Below, one piece after another: positions 16,275 through 24,358 of a DNA stretch of 64,000 nt. The position numbers and the translations under genes were made by a program. The DNA comes from CAXSBR01 sp964236495. Lineage in GTDB: Bacteria > Actinomycetota > Actinomycetes > Mycobacteriales > Jatrophihabitantaceae. The stretch is taken from contig CAXSBR010000001.1 in assembly GCA_964236495.1 (NCBI GenBank), forward strand, positions 1 through 64,000. The letters are read 5' to 3'. Each line of letters starts with the position of its first letter. The first letter of the stretch is position 1. Under the pieces are notes generated by a model, which did not search any database, had not been told where the DNA came from, and was given only the letters and a program-made list of their open reading frames with translations.

Positions 16275-16715
16275 ATGGCACTTACCGGAGAGTACGAGCC
16301 CAGCCCGTCGGAATGGGTTCGCAACCAGGTCGAGGAATACGAGCGCACCGGAACGGTGCGCAACCCTCCGTTCGACCGCCCCATCGTCGTGTTCACCTCC
16401 GTCGGCGCCCGCTCGGGCAAGCTGCGCAAGACCCCGGTCATGCGCGTGGAGTACGACGGCGTCTACGCCGTCGTTGCCTCCAAGGGCGGAGCTCCCGAGA
16501 ACCCGGTCTGGTTCTACAACCTGAAGGCAGATCCGAACGTCGAACTTCAAGACGGCATGGCTCGCACCGACGTCACGGCGCGAGAGATCGGCGGCAGCGA
16601 GCGCGAACTGTGGTGGCAGCGCTGTGTCGAGGCCTATCCGCCCTACGCCGAATACCAGACCAAGACCGACCGCGTCATTCCAGTCTTCGTACTCGAGGCC
16701 GACTCAGCCGGCTGA
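16275..16715 (+). CDS. Deazaflavin-dependent oxidoreductase (nitroreductase/DDN family)
   Basis: Protein of 146 residues in the F420-dependent Ddn-like split-barrel family. Recognisable segments are VVFTSVGARSGKLRKTPVMRVEYDG, the ASKGGAPENPVWFYNL segment typical of these proteins, and the C-terminal QTKTDRVIPVFVLE. The family reduces quinones or nitro-compounds with F420H2. Binding of F420 rather than FMN is inferred from the family. The ATG at 16275 is preferred over an in-frame GTG-like extension. It is a single gene, divergent from the secreted protein. Confidence 0.9.
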   Translation: MALTGEYEPSPSEWVRNQVEEYERTGTVRNPPFDRPIVVFTSVGARSGKLRKTPVMRVEYDGVYAVVASKGGAPENPVWFYNLKADPNVELQDGMARTDVTAREIGGSERELWWQRCVEAYPPYAEYQTKTDRVIPVFVLEADSAG

Positions 16716-16769
16716 GCCGGGCCAGCTCGAATTACTCGAGGCAGATTTACCGGCTCAACACCCCGCGGC

Positions 16770-17258
16770 TCAGACAATCTCGTCCATCCGGGCGGTAGCG
16801 ACGTCGAAGACGAAGCCGCGAACCTCGTCGCGGTGCACGATCCACCCGCAGGTGCGTACGACCTCCAGGGAATGCTGCATCGCCGCGCGGATGTCGGTGA
16901 AGCCGGGCACGTTCCACGGCGGTTCGACTCCGCTGTCGGCAGCCAGTTCCGCGCGGAAGGCCGCGTCGTCGAAGTTCTGCATGCCGCAGTCGGTGTGGTG
17001 GATGAGCACTACTTCGCGCGTGCCCAGGCGCCGTTGGCTCAGTGCCAACGAGCGCAACACGTCATCAGTGGGCAGGCCACCGGCATTGCGGATCAGGTGC
17101 GCGTCGCCGATCTCCAGGCCCAGCGCGCCGAACAGGTCCAACCGGGAGTCCATGCAAGCAATTACGGCGGTGCGCAGCTTCGGTCGCACCGGGCGCGCAC
17201 CGGGAAACGTCGCGGCGTAGCTCTCGTTCTCGTGCAGCAGGTGATCGGTGGCGGACAC
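16770..17258 (-). CDS. Beta-carbonic anhydrase
   Basis: Enzyme of 162 residues that hydrates CO2. Zinc ligands are Cys35 (ACMDSRLD), His88 and Cys91 (HHTDCG). The Asp-Arg dyad D37/R39 follows the first cysteine, and the HLIRNAGG segment is present. This short form resembles the Mtb Rv1284-type enzyme. The start at the GTG 17258 (MSATDHLLHENESYA) begins where homologues begin; the frame stays open for over 400 codons upstream only because it is antisense to the FAD oxidoreductase. It is divergent from that gene with about 120 bases between. Confidence 0.92.
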   Translation of the reverse strand: MSATDHLLHENESYAATFPGARPVRPKLRTAVIACMDSRLDLFGALGLEIGDAHLIRNAGGLPTDDVLRSLALSQRRLGTREVVLIHHTDCGMQNFDDAAFRAELAADSGVEPPWNVPGFTDIRAAMQHSLEVVRTCGWIVHRDEVRGFVFDVATARMDEIV

Positions 17259-17378
17259 GTTAAAAGTGAAACAGATCGTTGTTGCCAACCGTCGTGGGCC
17301 GCAGGTCGAGCAGGTCGCTGCATCGAGGGCCACCCCGCACGACGAGGATCCGACAACGGGGTCCCTACAGTTGCCGAC

Positions 17379-18698
17379 GTGCCCGCTCCTGCCCCAGCCA
17401 GCGCCGCGAGGCGTACTGCTACGCCCGTGGTCGAGGCTGACGTCATCGTCGTGGGCGCCGGTCCGGCGGGCAGCAGCGCGGCGTACTGGATGGCCGGCGC
17501 CGGACTGAATGTGGCCTTGTTGGAAAAAACCGCGTTCCCGCGGGAGAAGGTGTGCGGCGACGGCCTCACTCCGCGCGGTACCCGTGCGCTCATCGACATG
17601 GGCATCGACGTCAGTGAGGACGCCGGCTGGCTGCACAATCGGGGCCTGCGTGTGATCGGGGGCGGCCTGCGCCTGGAGCTGCCCTGGCCCGAGCTGCCCG
17701 ACTTTCCCAACTTCGGGCTGGTGCGCCCCCGCGCCGACCTCGATCATCTGCTGGTCGGTCGCGCTGTGAAGGCCGGTGCGCAGTTGTACGAGCGCACGTC
17801 GGTCACCGGTCCGGTGCTGGACGCGGCCGACCGCGTCGTCGGCGTGGAGGCCGTCACCGGTGAGGACAAGCGTCCGGTCACCTATCGCGCACCCGTCGTC
17901 GTGGCCTGCGACGGTGTCTCGGGCCGCCTGGCGCTCGCGCTGGGCATCCAGCGCAACGAGAAGCGCCCGATGGGAGTCGCGGTGCGTCGGTATTACACCA
18001 GCCCGCGTACGCACGACGACCATCTGGAGTCCTGGCTCGAGCTGTGGAACGGGCCGCCAGGTGCCGACGGCTCCGCGCTGCTGCCTGGTTACGGCTGGAT
18101 CTTCGGTATGGGCGACGGCACCGTGAACGTAGGCCTGGGCGTGCTCAGCTCGTCGGCGGGCTACCAGCGCACCGACTACCGCGCGCTGCTGACGTCCTGG
18201 CTGGATGCGACGCCCGACGAGTGGGGCCTGCGCGAGCAGAACGCCTGCGGTCCTACTCGAGGCGCCGGGTTGCCGATGGGATTCAACCGCAGTCCGCATT
18301 ACACCCGTGGCCTGGTTCTGGTCGGCGACGCCGCGGGATCGGTGAACCCGTTCAACGGTGAGGGCATCCCGTACGCCATGGAGTCGGGCAAGATGGCCGC
18401 CGAAGCCGTTGTGCAGGCTCTCGCCCGTCCCGAGGGCACCGGCCGGGAGTTGGCGCTGAGCCGCTATCCCGCCGCGATGGCGGAGGCTTGGGGCGCCTAC
18501 TACCGACTCGGCGGCATCTTCGTGAAGCTGATCGGCCATCCGAGCGTGATGAGCCTGTGCACGCAGTACGGACTACCCCACCCGAGGCTCATGCGCCTGG
18601 TGCTCAAGTTGCTGGCCAATCTCTCCGATCCGCATGGCGCCGATGCCTCCGATCGCGTGATCGCCGCCCTGCAGCTCCTGGCGCCGGCAGTTCGCTGA
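17379..18698 (+). CDS. Geranylgeranyl reductase family FAD oxidoreductase, MenJ-like
   Basis: Flavoprotein of 439 residues. It has the Rossmann dinucleotide motif VVGAGPAGSSAAYWMA after a short Pro/Ala-rich leader, the family KVCGDGLTPRG box, VVACDGVSGRLA, and the FAD motif LVGDAAGSVNPFNGEGIPYAMESG. Closest in character to mycobacterial MenJ (Rv0561c), which saturates one double bond of the menaquinone isoprenoid tail. Its place immediately before nuoA, with a polyprenyl synthase after nuoN, supports a quinone role. The GTG at 17379 is the best start. The true product modification is inferred. Confidence 0.88.
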   Translation: MPAPAPASAARRTATPVVEADVIVVGAGPAGSSAAYWMAGAGLNVALLEKTAFPREKVCGDGLTPRGTRALIDMGIDVSEDAGWLHNRGLRVIGGGLRLELPWPELPDFPNFGLVRPRADLDHLLVGRAVKAGAQLYERTSVTGPVLDAADRVVGVEAVTGEDKRPVTYRAPVVVACDGVSGRLALALGIQRNEKRPMGVAVRRYYTSPRTHDDHLESWLELWNGPPGADGSALLPGYGWIFGMGDGTVNVGLGVLSSSAGYQRTDYRALLTSWLDATPDEWGLREQNACGPTRGAGLPMGFNRSPHYTRGLVLVGDAAGSVNPFNGEGIPYAMESGKMAAEAVVQALARPEGTGRELALSRYPAAMAEAWGAYYRLGGIFVKLIGHPSVMSLCTQYGLPHPRLMRLVLKLLANLSDPHGADASDRVIAALQLLAPAVR

Positions 18699-18756
18699 TC
18701 GGCGGTCCGGGTAGGAGCGCTTCGCACCGGTAGAAGCTCGTGTCCGTCTGTTACTA

Positions 18757-18771
18757 AGGCAGCCCTAACCT
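18757..18771. promoter_or_regulatory. Candidate DtxR/IdeR-type iron box upstream of nuoA
   Basis: AGGCAGCCCTAACCT has the AGG...CCT outer arms and the CTAACCT half-site of actinobacterial iron boxes and differs at two positions from the common form AGGCAAGCCTAACCT. It lies about 95 bases upstream of nuoA in the intergenic space after the MenJ-like gene. Complex I carries many Fe-S clusters, so iron control is plausible. No binding evidence exists. Confidence 0.4.
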
Positions 18772-18865
18772 GCAGGACTGTCGTACCTGATGATTAGCCT
18801 GCTGTGTAGTAGTGCTGCGCTGCGCCCGACGGGTCAGAGCAGCGATCGCACGTCGAGGAGGTCCG

Positions 18866-19228
18866 ATGCTGAAGTCATATCTGCCGATTGTGCTGCTGTT
18901 CGCGCTCGCCTTTGGATTCTCCGCCTTCAGCGTGGTAATCGCCTCGGTCACCGGTCCCAAGCGCTACAACCGGGCCAAGTACGACTTCTACGAGTGCGGT
19001 ATCGAGCCGACGCCGCAGGCATCGGGGCCCAACCGTTTTCCGGTCAAATACTTCCTGACCGCGATGCTCTTCATCGTCTTCGACATCGAGACGATCTTCC
19101 TGTACCCCTACGCCGTCGCCAACAGGGCTCTGGGCCTGTTCGGACTCGTGGAAGTGGTGCTGTTCATTGCCACCGTCTTCGTCGTCTACGCCTATGTCTG
19201 GCGCCGCGGCGGACTCGACTGGGACTGA
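18866..19228 (+). CDS. nuoA: NADH-quinone oxidoreductase subunit A
   Basis: Membrane subunit of complex I, 120 residues, three helices. The family signature KYDFYECGIEP sits in the loop after helix 1, and FDIETIFLYPYAV marks helix 2. The start ATG is fixed by a GAGGAGG ribosome site at 18855-18861. It is the first gene of a complete plus-strand nuoA-N operon. The conserved Cys of the ECG loop is present. Confidence 0.97.
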   Translation: MLKSYLPIVLLFALAFGFSAFSVVIASVTGPKRYNRAKYDFYECGIEPTPQASGPNRFPVKYFLTAMLFIVFDIETIFLYPYAVANRALGLFGLVEVVLFIATVFVVYAYVWRRGGLDWD

Positions 19229-19259
19229 CGTCGATGAACTCTGTGAGCGGAGCAAGAAC

Positions 19260-19795
<536 letters not shown>

Positions 19796-19799
<4 letters not shown>

Positions 19800-20581
19800 G
19801 CACTCCCGCGGCGGGCAGTCCGCTGTCTAACTGGCCGCAGCGCACCGACTCGGGCAGCACTACGGCCGGCACCTCGGGCGTGGCGACGCCCAACGAGGTC
19901 GCTCACAGCGGTCCGCCGACGCCCGGCGATGCCGTCGGCGGATTCGGACGCACGCAGAACGGCATGTTCGGCGTGCGAGACGGCGGCGACACCTCGGGCT
20001 TCGGCGGTCTTGTCCGCGAGCCCTTCGTTGCGCCCGCGGCGGAACGTCCCTACGGCAGCTACTTCGACGAGGTCGTCGACTCGTTGATTGCGGCATCTCC
20101 CACCGCCGCGAAGGCCGTCACCAAGGTCGTGGTGGACCGCGGGGAACTGATGTTGCACGTCGAGGTCGACAAGCTGGCCTTGGTCGCCACAACGCTGCGC
20201 AACGACCCCAACCTGCGCTTCGAACTGCTGAGCATGGTCAGCGGCGTGGACTATCTGGGCGCGCAGAACCGGCTGCACGTCGTCTACCAGCTCCGGTCGA
20301 TGACTTACCGGCGACGGGTCGGCCTGGAGGTCGCGGTCCCGATCGAGAACCCGCGAGTGCCCTCGCTGACCGCGCTCTATCCCACCGCGGATTGGCAAGA
20401 ACGCGAGACGTGGGACATGTTCGGCGTACTGTTCGACGGCCATCCCGCCCTCACCCGCGTTCTGATGCCCGACGACTGGGACGGTCATCCCCAGCGCAAG
20501 GACTACCCGCTGGGCGGCGTCGCCGTCGAGTACAAGGGCGCCATGATTCCGCCGCCCGACGAGCGACGGGCATATCGATGA
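19796..20581 (+). CDS. nuoC: NADH-quinone oxidoreductase subunit C
   Basis: Peripheral-arm 30-kDa subunit, 261 residues, about 40-60 longer than compact NuoC. The first 75-80 residues are Gly/Ser/Thr/Pro-rich and look disordered. The conserved core begins near YFDEVVDSL. The family signature is ERETWDMFGVLFDGHP followed by LMPDDWDGHPQRKDYPL. The GTG start overlaps the nuoB stop, so the extension is likely translated. Confidence 0.95.
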
Positions 20582-20609
20582 TCAGCCACCCCTGTAACGA
20601 GGCGAGTTC

Positions 20610-22061
20610 ATGAGTACGTCATTTACACCTGGCGCACCTGGCGCACCTGGCGCACCTAGCGCACCTGGCGCAACCGATGCCGACACGTCTCGCGGATCGC
20701 GTCGCGCGGCCCGCGAGGCCAAGCGCGCCGGCGGAGCCACCGCACTCGGCGCCCCCGACTACGCCGCGTCGCGCCCGACTACAGAGGGACGCGTCTACAC
20801 CGTCACCGGGGGTGACTGGGACTCCCTGTTCGGCGGCGATCCCATCTCCGAGGAACGCCTGGTCCTCAACATGGGCCCCCAGCACCCGTCCACCCACGGC
20901 GTGTTGCGCTTGGTCGTCGAGCTCGAAGGCGAGACGGTCACCGACGCGCGGGCTGTGGTGGGCTACCTGCACACCGGTATCGAAAAGAACCTCGAGTTCC
21001 GCAACTGGACGCAAGGCTCCACGTTTGTGACCCGGATGGATTACCTGTCGCCCTTCTTCAACGAGACGGCCTACTCCGTGGGCGTCGAGCGGCTGCTAGG
21101 CGTGGAGGCACCCGAGCGGGCCCGGCTGATCCGCATCATGATGATGGAGATCAACCGCATCTCCTCGCACTGGACCTGGCTGGCCACCGGTGGGTTGGAG
21201 CTGGGTGCCCTCACCGCGATGACCAACGGCCTGCGGGCGCGCGAGAAGTGCCTGGACATCTTCGAGTTGATCACCGGACTGCGGATGAACCACGCCTATG
21301 TGCGCCCGGGCGGCGTGGCACAGGATCTACCCGAAGGCGCCCTCGCCGAGATCCGCACTTGGATCACGTTGCAGAAGGAGGAACTGGGCGGGGTCGAGAA
21401 GCTGCTGCGCGGCCAGGCGATCTGGGTCAACCGGCTCAAGGACGTCGGCTGGATCGGCGTAGAGGGCTGCATCGCCCTGGGCGTCACAGGTCCGTTGCTG
21501 CGTGCGGCCGGACTGGCCTGGGACCTGCGCAAGACCGATCCATACATGGGTTACGACGAGTTCGACTTCGACGTGCCCACCGACGACCGGGGCGACTGCT
21601 GGGCGCGGTTCGTGGTGCGGGTGGCAGAGATGTGGGAGTCGCTCAAGATAGTCGAGCAGGTGCTGGACCGCATCGAGCCGGGACCAGTCATGGTGGACGA
21701 CCCGAAGATCGCCTGGCCGGCCAAGCTCTCCCTTGGCCCCGACGGGATGGGCAACTCCCTCGAGCACGTCGCCAAGATCATGGGCTCGTCGATGGAGTCG
21801 TTGATCCATCACTTCAAGCTGGTCACCGAGGGCTTTCGGGTTCCCGCCGGCCAGGTGTACTCAGCGGTGGAATCTCCGCGCGGTGAGCTGGGTGCGCACG
21901 TGGTCAGCGACGGTGGCACGCGCCCGTACCGCGTCCATTTCCGCGAGCCGTCGTTCATCAACCTGCAGGCCATCGCGGCGCTGGCCGAGGGTGGCCTGAT
22001 TGCCGACGTCATCGCCTCGGTGGCGTCGATCGATCCGGTCATGGGGGGGTGCGACCGCTAG
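20610..22061 (+). CDS. nuoD: NADH-quinone oxidoreductase subunit D
   Basis: 49-kDa quinone-site subunit, 483 residues. The core starts near LVLNMGPQHPSTHGVLRL, the loop that holds the quinone-binding His and carries MGPQHPSTHG. Further signatures are YLHTGIEKN, RMDYLSP and the C-terminal DPVMGGCDR. The N-terminal 55 residues are an extension that contains five GAP-type tripeptides encoded by a 9-bp tandem repeat. The ATG at 20610 has a GAGGCGAG ribosome site. A short dispersed repeat follows the stop by one base. Confidence 0.96.
   Translation: MSTSFTPGAPGAPGAPSAPGATDADTSRGSRRAAREAKRAGGATALGAPDYAASRPTTEGRVYTVTGGDWDSLFGGDPISEERLVLNMGPQHPSTHGVLRLVVELEGETVTDARAVVGYLHTGIEKNLEFRNWTQGSTFVTRMDYLSPFFNETAYSVGVERLLGVEAPERARLIRIMMMEINRISSHWTWLATGGLELGALTAMTNGLRAREKCLDIFELITGLRMNHAYVRPGGVAQDLPEGALAEIRTWITLQKEELGGVEKLLRGQAIWVNRLKDVGWIGVEGCIALGVTGPLLRAAGLAWDLRKTDPYMGYDEFDFDVPTDDRGDCWARFVVRVAEMWESLKIVEQVLDRIEPGPVMVDDPKIAWPAKLSLGPDGMGNSLEHVAKIMGSSMESLIHHFKLVTEGFRVPAGQVYSAVESPRGELGAHVVSDGGTRPYRVHFREPSFINLQAIAALAEGGLIADVIASVASIDPVMGGCDR
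20627..20671. repeat. 9-bp tandem repeat, 5 copies, within nuoD
   Basis: ACCTGGCGC is repeated five times in direct order with one substitution in the fourth unit (ACCTAGCGC). It encodes a Gly-Ala-Pro-like tripeptide series in the N-terminal extension of NuoD. Such arrays change length by slippage without shifting the frame. Confidence 0.93.
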
Positions 22062-22062
22062 T

Positions 22063-22083
22063 GATAAGCGCTCGCGCGAAGAA
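22063..22083. repeat. 21-bp dispersed repeat, copy 2
   Basis: Begins GATAAGCGCTCGCGCG, two bases after the nuoD stop and 27 before nuoE, the only sizeable gap inside nuoB-nuoK. Same orientation as the copy at 6088-6108. Confidence 0.55.
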
Positions 22084-22110
22084 TGAATCTCCAGAATTGA
22101 GCAACCGACC

Positions 22111-22986
22111 ATGACCACGCCCACCAACGCGCGCACAACACTGCTCACCATCGAGCGGCCCGGCGATCCATCCGTCTTCGGACCTGAAGTAGTGGCCTCG
22201 GCGCAGGCGATCATCGACCGGTACCCGCTGGGCCAGTCCCGCTCGGCGCTGCTGCCGATGTTGCACCTCATGCAGTCCGAGCAGGGCTACATCACTCCTG
22301 ACGGGATCGCGTTCTGTGCCCATCAGCTAGGCCTGACTCATGCCCAGGTGTCGGCGGTGGCGACCTTCTACACGATGTACAAGCGCCGCCCGACCGGGGA
22401 GTACCTGGTCAGTGTCTGCACGAACACGTTGTGTGGCCTGCTCGGTGGCGACGACATCTACCAGACGTTGTCCGACACGCTGGGCGTCGGCATGAACGGC
22501 ACCACCGAAGACGGCTGCATCACCCTCGAGCACGCGGAGTGCCTGGCCGCCTGCGACTATGCACCCGTCGTCACCGTCAACTACGAGTTCTTCGACAACC
22601 AGACGGTGGAGTCGGCTTCGACTTTGGTGGAGCAGCTACGCACCGGCGCACGGCCGACGCCTACTCGAGGCGCGCCGCTGTGCTCATTCCGCGAGATCTC
22701 GCGCCAGATCGCAGGCTTCGTCGACGAACGTCCGGCCGCGGTGGAGGCCGTCGCCGCCGGAGCGCCGACGAAGGTCGGCGTGCTGCTGGCCGCCCAGCGC
22801 GGGGAGAAGGCGGCTGACTACCCGGCCTCGATCGGCAACCAGGGCGGCGGTACAGCGAACGCGTCGACGGCTGGATACGGCGGCACTGCGGGCAAGACCA
22901 GCGGTAACGATGCGCCGATGCACACGGCCGAGTCCGACCCGGCGAACGAGGCCACTCCGGCCGGGCAGAAAGAGACAGGATCCTGA
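22111..22986 (+). CDS. nuoE: NADH-quinone oxidoreductase subunit E
   Basis: 24-kDa subunit with the thioredoxin-like [2Fe-2S] cluster N1a, 291 residues. Cluster cysteines are in VCTNTLCG and, about 40 residues later, ECLAACDYAP. The N-terminal helical bundle contains RSALLPMLHLMQSEQGYI. The last 90-100 residues (from about 195) are Gly/Ala/Thr-rich and not part of the fold. The stop is one base before the start of nuoF. The NADH-dehydrogenase module is nuoE-F-G. Confidence 0.96.
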   Translation: MTTPTNARTTLLTIERPGDPSVFGPEVVASAQAIIDRYPLGQSRSALLPMLHLMQSEQGYITPDGIAFCAHQLGLTHAQVSAVATFYTMYKRRPTGEYLVSVCTNTLCGLLGGDDIYQTLSDTLGVGMNGTTEDGCITLEHAECLAACDYAPVVTVNYEFFDNQTVESASTLVEQLRTGARPTPTRGAPLCSFREISRQIAGFVDERPAAVEAVAAGAPTKVGVLLAAQRGEKAADYPASIGNQGGGTANASTAGYGGTAGKTSGNDAPMHTAESDPANEATPAGQKETGS

Positions 22987-22987
22987 C

Positions 22988-24358
22988 ATGCCGTTGACTC
23001 CGGTATTGACCAAGCGTTTCGGCGACAAAGAGCCGTGGAAGATCGTCAATTACGAGAAGACCGACGGATACTCCGGGCTGCGCAAGGCGCTGTCGATGAC
23101 ACCTGACGCCTTGATCAGTCTGGTCAAGGACTCCTCTTTGCGTGGACGCGGTGGCGCGGGCTTCCCCACCGGCATGAAGTGGCAGTTCATTCCGCAGGCC
23201 AAGCCAGGCGAACCCAGCAAGCCGCACTACGTCGTCATCAACGCCGACGAGGGCGAGCCGGGCACCTGTCGTGACCTGCCGCTGATGATGAACGATCCGC
23301 ACTCGATGATCGAGGGCATCATCATTGCCTGCTTCGCGGTGCGCGCGGAGCGGGCGTTCGTCTACATCCGGGGCGAGGCGGTGCACGCCATCCGTCGGGT
23401 CACCCGCGCCGTCATCGAGGCCGAGCAGCGGGGCTATCTGGGCACGAACATCCTGGGTACCGGCTTCAACTGCTCGATCGTCGTACACGCCGGAGCCGGC
23501 GCCTACATCTGCGGCGAGGAAACCGCGCTGCTCGATTCGCTGGAAGGCAAGCGTGGTCAGCCGCGGCTCAAGCCGCCGTTTCCCGCTACCAACGGCCTCT
23601 ACGATGCTCCTACGGTTGTGAACAACGTGGGCACGCTGGCGTCTGTGCCCTACATCGTGCTGGGTGGCTCGGAGTGGTTCAAGAACATGGTCGCCGACAA
23701 CCCGGCAAAGGCCGATGGCAAGAACCCGTCGGCAGGCTCACCGGGCACGTCGATCTATTCGCTGTCAGGCCGAGTCCGGTATCCCGGGCAATACGAGGCG
23801 CCTATGGGCACCACTCTGCGCGAGCTGATCGACATGGCCGGCGGAATGAGCCGGGGCAAGTTCCTCAAGTTCTGGACGCCCGGGGGTTCGTCCACGCCAC
23901 TGTTCACCGCCGCGCAGATCGACGTTCCGTTGGACTTCGACTCCGCGGTCGAGGCCGGCTCGATGAACGGCACGTCTGCGTTGATGATCTTCGATGAGGA
24001 TGACAGCGTAGTTCAGGCAGTGCTGAAGTGGACCGAGTTCTACGAGCACGAGTCCTGCGGCAAGTGCACGCCATGTCGGGAGGGCAACTACTGGACCGCC
24101 CAGATCCTGGAGCGGATCTGGCACGGACACGGCACGGCCGCCGACCTCGACGCCCTGCTCGACATCTGTGACAACATCCTCGGTCGATCGTTCTGTGCAC
24201 TCGGCGACGGCGCCACCAGCCCGATTACGTCGTCACTGCAGTACTTCCGCGCCGAGTACGAGGCTCTGATCGCCGGCAATCCGCCGGATCTCATTCCTGC
24301 CGACCCCGGCATGGATCACGAGCCGGTGCTGGCAGCCGCTGTCGGAGGACGTCGATGA
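22988..24358 (+). CDS. nuoF: NADH-quinone oxidoreductase subunit F
   Basis: 51-kDa NADH- and FMN-binding subunit, 456 residues. The NADH motif GRGGAGFPTGMKW is near residue 55. The FMN/Glu-rich ENADEGEP-type loop reads INADEGEPGTC, followed by the ICGEETALLDSLEGKRGQPRLKPP block. The [4Fe-4S] N3 cluster has ESCGKCTPCREG and a final Cys in FCALGDGA. The stop overlaps nuoG by four bases. The start ATG at 22988 follows nuoE by one base. Confidence 0.97.
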   Translation: MPLTPVLTKRFGDKEPWKIVNYEKTDGYSGLRKALSMTPDALISLVKDSSLRGRGGAGFPTGMKWQFIPQAKPGEPSKPHYVVINADEGEPGTCRDLPLMMNDPHSMIEGIIIACFAVRAERAFVYIRGEAVHAIRRVTRAVIEAEQRGYLGTNILGTGFNCSIVVHAGAGAYICGEETALLDSLEGKRGQPRLKPPFPATNGLYDAPTVVNNVGTLASVPYIVLGGSEWFKNMVADNPAKADGKNPSAGSPGTSIYSLSGRVRYPGQYEAPMGTTLRELIDMAGGMSRGKFLKFWTPGGSSTPLFTAAQIDVPLDFDSAVEAGSMNGTSALMIFDEDDSVVQAVLKWTEFYEHESCGKCTPCREGNYWTAQILERIWHGHGTAADLDALLDICDNILGRSFCALGDGATSPITSSLQYFRAEYEALIAGNPPDLIPADPGMDHEPVLAAAVGGRR

